In this document: in pieces, positions 9,205 through 17,540 of the stretch
How the letters are laid out: every line of letters begins with the position of its first letter
Numbering within the stretch: position 1 is the stretch's first letter
Source of the DNA: Candidatus Zhuqueibacterota bacterium
GTDB taxonomy: Bacteria; Zhuqueibacterota; Zhuqueibacteria; Residuimicrobiales; Oceaniaggregativiventaceae
Direction of reading: 5' to 3'
NCBI GenBank assembly: GCA_014728085.1
Contig: WJMF01000111.1
Coordinates: 1 to 32,823 of the forward strand
DNA length: 32,823 bases
Position numbers and translations under genes: made by a program
Notes under the pieces: model-generated
What the model saw: only the letters and a program-made list of their open reading frames with translations
Told to the model about the DNA's origin: nothing
Database searches by the model: none

Positions 9205-11448
9205 ATGAGCAATTTGAAGCATATTATCTTTTTTATTCCCCTTTTATTTTGTGGCATGGATTTTTCTCAGAGCAGCGACAGCCTGATCACCCTCGACGGT
9301 GAGATTGTCGATTACCGGCAGAACGGCTTTCCCGGCCAGAGTATCCGCCTTTGAATTACCAGCCTGCCGTTGTGCTTTGATATCATCGATGAAAACAGCG
9401 CGTTTACCCTCACCTTTCCCAAAAAGCTCGTGGGTATGCAGGAGCAACCCGGGGTGCATGTCCCTGACGTGTTCGACCTGACGCCCACCTGGCCCAATCC
9501 CGGCAGCAGCGTGATCAGATGGGACTACTCCATGCCCTGGTCCACCCAGGTGTCTGCGACGATCTATGACATCCTCGGAAAAGAGGTGGGACAGATCTTT
9601 GACCAGCACCAGATCCCTGGCAGGTACACCGCGTCGTTTGACGCGACAGGGCTTCCCGCAGGGGTATATTTCGCCATGGTCAGGGCGAATGGCGCCTGGA
9701 GCGCGCAGAAATTCACTGTGCTCTCCAGGGACATGGGCAACTTCCAGGATGTGCGAGGCGCAGCAGAAAACGCGAGCTACCAGTCCTTTGCTCCGAACGG
9801 AAGGGTGCTGAGCAAGGGAGCCCTTGCCAGGGAGTATCTTGAGAACCTCGAATCCGACATCCTGATCGGCTATGACAATGCCAACGGCTTTCGGGTCGTG
9901 CAGGCTGGAACCACGAACGTGGACATCATACAGTTCCTTGCCAAGAGCGGAGGATCGATAAGCATAAAAGGCAACGCGCTCGCCCGGTTCGACGGCTTGC
10001 CGCAAGAGCCGGTCCCGGTATTTGCCGGCCAGGACACGACCATTGTCATCGGTGGCGTGTATGACGACCAGCCCTTTGACCTGGACAACCTGGTGCTGAA
10101 CTGCAACAACATGACCGTGCAGAACGTGAGCTACGGGGACAACGCCCTGGCGATGCAGGTGCGAATCGACGGAGAAAATCCCTATATCCAGGGCCAGTAT
10201 ACCGATCCCCTCGGCGGCGGGCAGGAATTCTCCCTGGACTTTGCCGTCCGGGAGAACGCCTTTACCAGTCCGCATGTGACGCTGCCCGCAATCCTTGAGG
10301 ACACGGACGAGGATTATGATGTGCTCTACGACCTTGCTTCCGTTCTTTCTGTGGATCCCGAGGGACTGACATACAGGGTGCGGTCGTCGTCTCTTGACGT
10401 CGGCGGAAAGGTGCTTCCCAACACCAGCCTGCTGCAGTACTTTACCGTGGATCCGGACTGTAACGGCCCGGCAACGCTGACCATCGAGGCCTACCGCGAC
10501 GGCGTCAAGGTCGGCCAGACCACCGCCGAGATGGAGGTGGAGCCGCAGACGGATCTCAATTTCAAGGTAAAAGATCTGCACGACGGGCTTGCGATTGCCC
10601 AGGACTATGTGCGTCTGCTGGATATGACCGATAATAAAGTCGCCGAGGGCTATACTGATATCGAGGGCCAACTCAACATCCAGATCGAAGAGTCGGGCGT
10701 CTATAAGCTCATCTATCATAAGGAAGGCTATTATGACAGGCAAGTCGGAACCGTCAACGTGGATAGCGACACGTCAATTACCGAGGTCCGCCTGAATAAA
10801 GCGACGTTTCCCATGGCGCTGCTCAACGAGATTGCCAGAGGGGGTGATTACACTACTAATCCTGATTCTGCAACAGGTGATGTCAATCGCTGGGTCACTC
10901 CTCCGCTTGAGATCGTGATCAATACAAATAATGACAGATCAGGAGACGTGGAGAATGATACGACCGCTGCCTACGAATGGGCCAAGAAACTGATGGAAGA
11001 AGAAATAAATCCCGCAACAGTAAATGATACATATCCTGACGGATTCTTCTATGGCGTTCGTGTGGAGAAAAAGAACCTGCCAACGAAAGACTACCTGTCT
11101 GCAGACATCTATTACGATGGTAAGATCATGATCCAATTCGTTACGAACCTTCCCGCCGCAGCTCTAAGACAAACGAAAGTGAACAGACAGACAGGCGAAG
11201 TGGAGGCAGCGACAATAATTTTGCAGGCAGGTCTTTCTCCTGAGGTGTATTCGGGATATGTGAACACTCTTCTTCATGAACTAGCATCAGTTACCTTTCG
11301 AACTGATGATAACTCAGATGCCATTAATACCAGCATTTTTTCGCACAATAATGGTGACCTAGATTATATCACAAAAAGAGATGGAAATCTAATAAGAGGA
11401 GTGTATTCCAGACCAACAAAATGGAAAGCTAACGATAAATCGTTATAG
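9205..11448 (+). pseudogene. Secreted multidomain protein with in-frame TGA, internal sorting-like domain and degenerate zincin-like region
   Basis: From ATG 9205 the frame reads a signal-peptide-like start (MSNLKHIIFFIPLLFCGMDF) and a carboxypeptidase-regulatory-like segment, is broken by TGA at 9352-9354, and continues open in the same frame to TAA at 11448. After the stop come SAFTLTFPKKLVG (end of the same beta-sandwich), then a domain resembling type IX sorting/FlgD Ig modules (FDLTPTWPNPGSSVIRWDY, IYDILGKEVGQIFD, LPAGVYFAMV), unusually near the N-terminus. Beta-rich regions follow, with a second regulatory-like module near 10690-10800. The last 200 codons resemble a matrixin-like peptidase (AGLSPEVYSGYVNTLLHELA), but HELAS lacks the second zinc His. 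The DNA turns from GC-rich to AT-richer near 10830. No function is assigned; most likely decaying. Confidence 0.6.
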
Positions 11449-11508
11449 TGCTCTATTCTTCTATTCTTAGAGGGTTTCTAAAAGAGAAAAAGAAATGATA
11501 ATGTGCTG

Positions 11509-12126
11509 TCATCTTCCTTCTACTGAGTCTCTCGGAGTATACCAGGTATTGACCGGATTCCCAATATCACACCATGCGTTTGTTTGGCCATACATATTCA
11601 ATTCACAGCAGGGAATCTGATCATCGCAGTTAGCTGATGAACCCACACAGAAGTCATTCCAGCAGAGATGATTACAGGGATCTTGATTAATACAAGTTTC
11701 TCCAATACTGCCAACCTCAATGCACAAGCCAGCCCCAGAATTCAAGTCAGGATCCCAGTAACACCCAGCGGCTGCTCCAACACCGCAGGATGATTCATCG
11801 CATTGCTTGCAGTCTTCACAACTGTTATCGTTGCAGCAATCACAATCAGGATCATCGCAGTCCTGCAGCCCGTCGCAGTCGTTGTCCCTTCCATCGCTGC
11901 AGCTTCCGGGCAGCGCTGCCTCGCTCTCCGCGGCCGGGCAGCCGGACTCTTGAGCATCCACAAGCCCGTTGCAGTTGTTGTCCATGTTGTCGCAGCAGTT
12001 CTCCAGCGAGTCCGTCTCGCCGATCGGTGTGGTGCGCCGGCTGCAGGAGCCGATAAGCTCGCTTGCGCACATGCACTTGTAGCCGGCCAGGTCCTGGGTC
12101 GTGGAGCCTGGATACTCGCCGCCATT
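11509..12126 (-). pseudogene. Cys-rich MopE-like fragment with DNDCDG metal-binding motifs, 5' truncated
   Basis: About 205 residues, very rich in Cys and Asp, with two copies of the putative calcium/metal-binding motif: DNMDNNCNGLVD and DGRDNDCDGLQD, followed by clustered CxxC pairs and a C-terminal Cys-rich domain ending SVEGR. Such repeats occur in secreted MopE-like and related surface proteins. The frame is open upstream to an ATG at 12198, but those codons overlap a different, recognisable reading frame (the DUF4143 fragment), so I regard 12126 as the junction and the start as missing. It has no signal peptide of its own. It converges tail to tail with the broken gene at 9205-11448. Confidence 0.55.
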
Positions 12127-12128
12127 TT

Positions 12129-12329
12129 TTAAAAAAAATCCTCGGGCTGCATGCTCAGGCACTCTTGAATGGAAATTCCATCCGCACCGATCAGCCATTT
12201 TTTTGATTGCGGATACCTTTTCGAAAACAGTGACATGCCCGGCAGGAAATTTTTCCTATAGCTGCTTTTGACTTTCAGAGCGGCAATTTTATCACCTTGT
12301 CCTGAGATTGGACTGGAGTGAAATATTGT
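12129..12329 (-). pseudogene. C-terminal remnant of an AAA-14/DUF4143 ATPase
   Basis: In this frame 66 codons are open from a TAA at 12330-12332 to TAA at 12129. The translated tail contains KIAALKVKSSYRKNFLPGMS, then FSKRYPQSKKWLIGADGISI and QECLSMQPEDFF. This is the usual end of DUF4143-type ATPases, where a conserved EVKS is followed by a PGM...F segment and a final LLVG.GGI...EFLS. The Walker motifs and almost the whole protein are absent upstream, so it is a remnant. It ends in a T8A6 tract right at the junction with the MopE-like fragment. Confidence 0.6.
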
Positions 12330-12664
12330 TTATGAGCAACAGCGCTCTCTTCATTAAATTTGGAAAATTTACTTGTTTTTTACAGCCGGCAAGCCTAATT
12401 TGTGGCAGAAAAGGTGAGTGGCATTGCCGGAGGCGGAAATAAATGGGGCACAAGAAGGACCCTGCAGCCAAATAAACCCTTTATACCCCTTCTCTTATGT
12501 GTTTGGGCATTTTTCCCATCCCCTATGGGATGGGAAAAAATAATTAACTGTACACAATTTGTGCCAAGCCGTCCACCCTCGGCTATTTGGAAACAAAACT
12601 CACCCTTAACTGAGATTGGTTTGACTGGTTACAAATAGTTATCATCCACTTGACAGGGGACTAG
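12330..12664. other. Non-coding interval upstream of the kinase gene
   Basis: No convincing gene. It contains the perfect palindrome at 12510-12539, a pyrimidine-rich stretch before it, and a GGGGA ribosome-binding site just before the kinase ATG. Stop codons break all longer frames with plausible starts. Confidence 0.6.
12510..12539. repeat. Perfect 13-bp inverted repeat, 4-base loop
   Basis: Arms TTTTTCCCATCCC and GGGATGGGAAAAA surround CTAT. The polarity (T before, A after the G/C stem) is the same on both strands and opposite to an intrinsic terminator, so a regulatory or RNA-structure role before the kinase gene is more likely than termination. Confidence 0.7.
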
Positions 12665-15316
12665 ATGATAGGCAAAACCATCTCACATTACACCATTCTT
12701 AAAAAGTTGGGCCAGGGGGGTATGGGAACGGTTTATTTGGCTCAAGATCTCATCCTGCGCCGAAAGGTGGCGATTAAATTCCTGCATTCCTTTCTGTTGG
12801 ACAATAAAGAGAGCAGAGCAAGGTTTCGGACAGAAGCAGTATCGGCTGCAACCTTGCAGCATGAAAATATCTGTCAAATATACGATTATGCAGAAGAACC
12901 CGATAATGCTTATATTGTCATGGAGTATATCGATGGTAAAAGTCTGAAGACGTTGTTGACAGAGGTTAATGCTCTGCAACCCGACGTCGCAGAGCGCATT
13001 ATCAGGCAGATTGCCGGGGGATTGCTCCATGCGCACCAGAAAGGCATTATTCACAGGGATATCAAGCCGGATAATATTATCATAGAGCCAAACGGCCGGG
13101 TGGTCCTCACCGATTTTGGCCTGGCAAAACTCAAGGATCAACCCAAACTTACCAAAACCGGTACAACACTCGGCACTGTCTGCTATATGTCCCCGGAACA
13201 ATTGCGTGGTGAAAACGTCGGTCCGGAAACCGACCTCTGGGCCCTTGGCATGCTTTTCTATGAAACACTATCAGGTGCGCTACCCTTTTGTGGTAAAAGT
13301 GAAAGTGCTGTCATTTCCGAGCTTCTAAGTCCGAATCCAATACTCAAAGCGTATCCCAAAAAGCTCACGCCCTATGCATATATCATCACCCGACTGCTGA
13401 ATAAAAACAAAAAAATAAGATTTCATTCGGCGGACGCTTTGATTACAGCTCTTGAAAGGCGTAGCAGATGGGACTTTCTTCGAATCCTCAGATTCAGGTA
13501 TAGAAAAACGCTCGCAAGGATTTTTGTGGTTTTGCTGCTGCTGGCAATGGGCGGTCATCTATATACACTCTTTATCAACTCCAGAATCGGACCGGTGCCG
13601 TGGCTGGCCACCTCAACCAAACTTGTACGTTTAACCTCACTCTATGGGGATGAGATGGGCAGGCTCTCTGCTGATGGAGGTTCTATTATCCTCTATCAGG
13701 GCGATCGTACACTTAACAGCCAGGACATTGATACTCAACAGATGAAGGTTCTGTATGAGTCAGATGTTGGCCAGGTCATTTCACCCGTGGGCAGTCCTGA
13801 CGGCAACTCCATCGCCTTCATATCAGACCGAATGACGGCTGTTTCGATCTACAATCATAGCAACGGAGGTGTTCGCCAACTGGTACCTCCCGTTGAGGGC
13901 AACATTTATCAGGTGGCTTGGTCACCCGATTCACGATTTATCACCTATTCCTGTGATACCTTCAAAGAACAAGTGGGTTGTGGGTTATATTTAGTGAGTG
14001 TTGAAAGCGGCGAAACCCGGAAATTGTTCACCCGTTACCCGTCAATGAATGAATTCAAAGCCACCTGGTCACCAGATGGCCGCTATATCGCCTTCCAGGA
14101 TTATTCATACCCGGATTCAAGTATGGTCATCCGGCTTGTAGACCTTGCAGATCACAGCATTTCCGAGCCGCTTTTTCATCTCAATGGCCACATTTCTGCC
14201 TGGTTTATCGGTGGCATGGTATTCAGTCCGGATGGAGAGTGGCTGATCTTTGCCGATATTATAAATGGATATACGGAATTGCTGGCACAATCGGTGGATC
14301 TGGCGCAGCAAAGAATCAGAGGCCGGCCGGTCCCCATTACCCGCCTCGCAGGGGATGGCTTGCCCGCCTGGCCGGCATTTGACAGTAGCGGCAAAAGGCT
14401 TTCGTTCAATGTTATCGAAAATGTCGAAAACATTTATACTGCTAATCTGGATATCGAAAAGAAAATGATTTCTTCGCCCTTTATTGCCGTGGCAAAAAAC
14501 AAGGAAAAAGAGCGTGATGCCTGCTGGTCTGTCACAGGAGATTCAATAGCATATGTCAAAAAATGGCGGGGACAATATTGGATCATGCTTTGGAAACGAA
14601 CAACCGACCAAATCGAAATGGTGTATGAGTTAAATGAGCCGATTAAACAGCTTTGTTTTCGTCCACATCACAACGCCTTGTCTTTTCTAAGAAATTACCG
14701 GCTCGAACAGATTAATTTAAAGAGCAGAAAGGCAGAGATTCTGTTCCCTGCAGATACCACTCTCAACCTCGGCATTCACGCCTATACCTGGGATCTACCG
14801 GGGGATATCCTCTATGTTTCAGCAAACACTTCCAGGTCGATTCAGGGGGATAGCGACATTCTACGGATTCATGATTTGAAGTCGGTTACCGATACATTAA
14901 TTTCCCATGCATTTATTATCAATACTGCAGGAATGAAAATTTCTCCTGATGGGCACTTTCTTGCATTTTACCGCTATGCTGATGACACCACAGGACCTAC
15001 GTCCCCCTTGCTGGCATACCTTGAATTGGCTTGCCCAAAAGAGCTTATCCTGACTCGGGTAAAAACAGTAGAGCCTGTTGGTGATTTTTCATGGACCGTA
15101 GATGGATCTATGATCTTGTTTGATTCCGTTGGTGACGACTTGTCTGCGAAACGGCATTTCAATTTAATAGACATCGCTACCGCCACTCGTCACCGGTTAT
15201 CGCTCGAAAATATAGACAAAAACGTCCTGAACGGACCCATCTCTCCGGATCAAAAAAATATCATTCTCTATGAAAATATGATGGATGCAGATGTCTGGAT
15301 GTTTGAGTTGGAATAA
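12665..15316 (+). CDS. Transmembrane Ser/Thr protein kinase with C-terminal PD40/TolB-like beta-propeller
   Basis: An 883-residue Hanks-type (PknB-like) kinase. The glycine loop is GQGGMGTVY (16-24), with catalytic Lys38 in VAIK, HRDIKPDN with Asp132, DFG with Asp150, and GTVCYMSPEQ as activation/P+1 loop, so all catalytic residues are present. One membrane helix lies at about 286-305 (IFVVLLLLAMGGHLYTLF). The rest is probably extracytoplasmic and made of repeated PD40 blades: SPDGNSIAFISDR, SPDSRFITYSC, SPDGRYIAFQDY, SPDGEWLIFAD, SSGKRLSFNV and later SPDGHFLAFYRY and SPDQKNIILYE. GGGGA before the ATG supports the start. The propeller may sense a ligand outside and signal to the kinase inside; the target is unknown. 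It stands alone on its strand ahead of asnB. Confidence 0.93.
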   Translation: MIGKTISHYTILKKLGQGGMGTVYLAQDLILRRKVAIKFLHSFLLDNKESRARFRTEAVSAATLQHENICQIYDYAEEPDNAYIVMEYIDGKSLKTLLTEVNALQPDVAERIIRQIAGGLLHAHQKGIIHRDIKPDNIIIEPNGRVVLTDFGLAKLKDQPKLTKTGTTLGTVCYMSPEQLRGENVGPETDLWALGMLFYETLSGALPFCGKSESAVISELLSPNPILKAYPKKLTPYAYIITRLLNKNKKIRFHSADALITALERRSRWDFLRILRFRYRKTLARIFVVLLLLAMGGHLYTLFINSRIGPVPWLATSTKLVRLTSLYGDEMGRLSADGGSIILYQGDRTLNSQDIDTQQMKVLYESDVGQVISPVGSPDGNSIAFISDRMTAVSIYNHSNGGVRQLVPPVEGNIYQVAWSPDSRFITYSCDTFKEQVGCGLYLVSVESGETRKLFTRYPSMNEFKATWSPDGRYIAFQDYSYPDSSMVIRLVDLADHSISEPLFHLNGHISAWFIGGMVFSPDGEWLIFADIINGYTELLAQSVDLAQQRIRGRPVPITRLAGDGLPAWPAFDSSGKRLSFNVIENVENIYTANLDIEKKMISSPFIAVAKNKEKERDACWSVTGDSIAYVKKWRGQYWIMLWKRTTDQIEMVYELNEPIKQLCFRPHHNALSFLRNYRLEQINLKSRKAEILFPADTTLNLGIHAYTWDLPGDILYVSANTSRSIQGDSDILRIHDLKSVTDTLISHAFIINTAGMKISPDGHFLAFYRYADDTTGPTSPLLAYLELACPKELILTRVKTVEPVGDFSWTVDGSMILFDSVGDDLSAKRHFNLIDIATATRHRLSLENIDKNVLNGPISPDQKNIILYENMMDADVWMFELE

Positions 15317-15523
15317 ACATTTCGCAATCCGACTCCATTCCGGTTGCCATTTTATTGATTTTTAAGTATATTTAGCCGAAATCATATACCGGATAACGGC
15401 ACAATCCGCCGAAAATACCCTTTTGACAAGGAATTTGAGGCTATGAACATACCGGACGCCGGCCGGCAGCGTCCATAACAGGATAACCTATTTCTCTAAC
15501 CACAACCCAACAGGTATCAACCG

Positions 15524-17395
15524 ATGTGCGGAATTTGCGGCATGGCCCTTAACAACACAATAAAGCCGGATAAAAAAGTGCTGGATGTAATGAACCGCAC
15601 TCTGGTTCACCGCGGGCCCGATCAGGAGGGAACATACACATCTCATGGCGTCGGACTGGGAATCCGAAGACTCGCGATTGTCGATCTTAAAACCGGCGAC
15701 CAGCCCATTTCCAGCGAGAACGATCATTGCGTTGTGGTCTGTAATGGCGAAATCTATAACGCACCGGAATTGCGCCAAACGCTAACTGCCCGGGGACATA
15801 GCTTCAAAACAACATCAGATGTTGAGGTAATCATTCATCTCTGGGAACAATACGGTAAAGACTGTATAAACCATCTTCGCGGCATGTTTGCCTTTGCTCT
15901 ATGGGATACGCGCCAAAAAAGTTTACTGCTGGCAAGGGACCGCTTTGGTATAAAACCGCTCTATTATTCTATACTTCCCGATGGATTGTATTTTGCCTCC
16001 GAACAGAAAGCGCTCCTGACCATCCCTTCACTATCACGAAACATGGATTTTTTGTCCCTGTCGGAACTGTTTACCCTGGGATTTGTGGCTTCTCCCAAAA
16101 CCTTGTTCGCGGAAATCCGCCAACTTGAACACAGCCATTACCTGTTGTTCAACCAGGGAGTGGTTCAGAGCGGGCCGTACTGGTCTCTGAACCTGATGCC
16201 GGAAAAAAACTCTGCTCCCATCGACCAATTGCCCCACATGATCGATGAAAAACTGGCCGAGTCTGTCAATATCCACACCCGCAGCGACGTACCGGTTGCC
16301 GCCTGGTTGAGTGCAGGGGTGGATTCCAGCGCCGTTGTTGCCTATATGCTGCAACATGTACCTCATCCCATCGATGTTTATTCGTTGAGTTATGAAGAAA
16401 AATCCGTTGACGAGTTTTATAAACAGCGCACCCTTGCCGATTTTCCCGACTATGCTATACGCCTGAACAAGGTTGTCTGTCATGACCGCGATTTTAATCT
16501 GTTTCCGCAATCGGTATGGCATTGCGAGGATCCGTTCACATCTGCTGCTGAAATATCGCGATTGATACTTAGCCGTGGCACCGCATCAAAGTATAAAGTG
16601 GTTCTCACCGGTGAAGGTGCGGATGAAGTGTTTGCCGGTTATCCATGGTATCGCGGTGAAAAATTGCTGCGCTATTTCCAATTCCTGCCTCCCCCCATAC
16701 GACATCTGATTGCCGATTTACCAGTGGTAAAAAATCGCTTTGCCGGTGCCGCACAGGTGCTAAAAGGACCCCCGAAAATGGGACTGGAAAGATTTTCGCG
16801 CTTGATTGGACCGCCGGCAAGCCGGAAATGGCTACCCGCTCTCTTGTCCGCACAACTCCTCGACAAAAGCAGGCTTTGGGATACAAAAGAGGCAAAACAG
16901 ATTCCCGATTATCATTCCTCTCTGTTATCGTTGCAGCACCTGGATATTAATGTTCGTCTCTGTGATGCTATCGTCCGTCATCTGGATCGCATGACCATGG
17001 CTTGTTCGCTGGAGGCGCGGGTTCCCTTTCTCGATCACGAGCTGGTCGAGCTGTGCTGCCGGATTCCCATCTCACAGCGCTATCGCATCGGCCAGGAAAA
17101 GATGATGCTGCGGAAATCCCTGAAAGGAAAGATACCGGAAGAAATCCGTTTGCGCCGCAAATATAGCATGACGACGCCGTTTCAAAAATGGTTAAGAAAC
17201 GATCTGCCCGACTTTGCCCGTTTGATGTTTTCCAAAACAATGATCGAAAAGAAAGGATATTTCAATTTCGAAACCGTTGAATCGATGCTGAAAATGCATC
17301 GACAGGGAGGCGGTGATTATGCCAGACTATTAATGGCCGTCCTTGGTATTCAGGTCTGGGACGAGTTGTTTGTCCAGGGGAAAACCGCGGAATGA
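15524..17395 (+). CDS. asnB: Asparagine synthetase (glutamine-hydrolysing)
   Basis: A 623-residue class B asparagine synthetase: an N-terminal Ntn glutaminase with Cys2 exposed after Met removal (MCGICGMAL), HRGPDQEG, GIRRLAIVDL and CNGEIYN, then a synthetase domain with the pyrophosphate loop at 262-269, GEGADEVFAGYPWY and DRMTMACSLEARVPFLD. The pyrophosphate loop reads LSAGVDSS, where most family members have LSGG(L/V)DSS; the Gly to Ala change is conservative. The length of more than 600 residues fits the larger AsnB type also found in polysaccharide or exosortase loci, but no such genes are near. The upstream gap of 207 bp holds a small GGACGC/GCGTCC hairpin at 15454-15474. Confidence 0.93.
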   Translation: MCGICGMALNNTIKPDKKVLDVMNRTLVHRGPDQEGTYTSHGVGLGIRRLAIVDLKTGDQPISSENDHCVVVCNGEIYNAPELRQTLTARGHSFKTTSDVEVIIHLWEQYGKDCINHLRGMFAFALWDTRQKSLLLARDRFGIKPLYYSILPDGLYFASEQKALLTIPSLSRNMDFLSLSELFTLGFVASPKTLFAEIRQLEHSHYLLFNQGVVQSGPYWSLNLMPEKNSAPIDQLPHMIDEKLAESVNIHTRSDVPVAAWLSAGVDSSAVVAYMLQHVPHPIDVYSLSYEEKSVDEFYKQRTLADFPDYAIRLNKVVCHDRDFNLFPQSVWHCEDPFTSAAEISRLILSRGTASKYKVVLTGEGADEVFAGYPWYRGEKLLRYFQFLPPPIRHLIADLPVVKNRFAGAAQVLKGPPKMGLERFSRLIGPPASRKWLPALLSAQLLDKSRLWDTKEAKQIPDYHSSLLSLQHLDINVRLCDAIVRHLDRMTMACSLEARVPFLDHELVELCCRIPISQRYRIGQEKMMLRKSLKGKIPEEIRLRRKYSMTTPFQKWLRNDLPDFARLMFSKTMIEKKGYFNFETVESMLKMHRQGGGDYARLLMAVLGIQVWDELFVQGKTAE

Positions 17396-17540
17396 TCCAT
17401 AAAGATTTCTCGTCAATAACATTATCCGGTCCGAGTCGCCCCGATTTCAATAAATTCGGTGATATCGACATCTTCCGGCAAGCGTATAGATTGACCGCCT
17501 TATAAAAGAGTTTACAATGCCGGGCCCCTGTGAATTCCGT

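Noticed and set aside
9352-9354. TGA as selenocysteine
   Set aside because: Neither side resembles a redox selenoprotein motif, no hairpin of SECIS type is apparent just downstream, and the gene shows other signs of decay.
9244-10743. A 499-codon open frame on the minus strand
   Set aside because: It lies wholly antisense to the plus-strand secreted-protein gene, has a low-complexity His/Leu/Val/Arg composition typical of a GC-rich shadow frame, and shows no family features.
11509-12198. The MopE-like gene beginning at the ATG 12198
   Set aside because: The first 24 codons overlap the recognisable DUF4143 ATPase tail in another frame, so the N-terminus is probably an artefact of a junction.
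12510-12539. Intrinsic terminator
   Set aside because: T precedes and A follows the stem on both strands, the reverse of a terminator.
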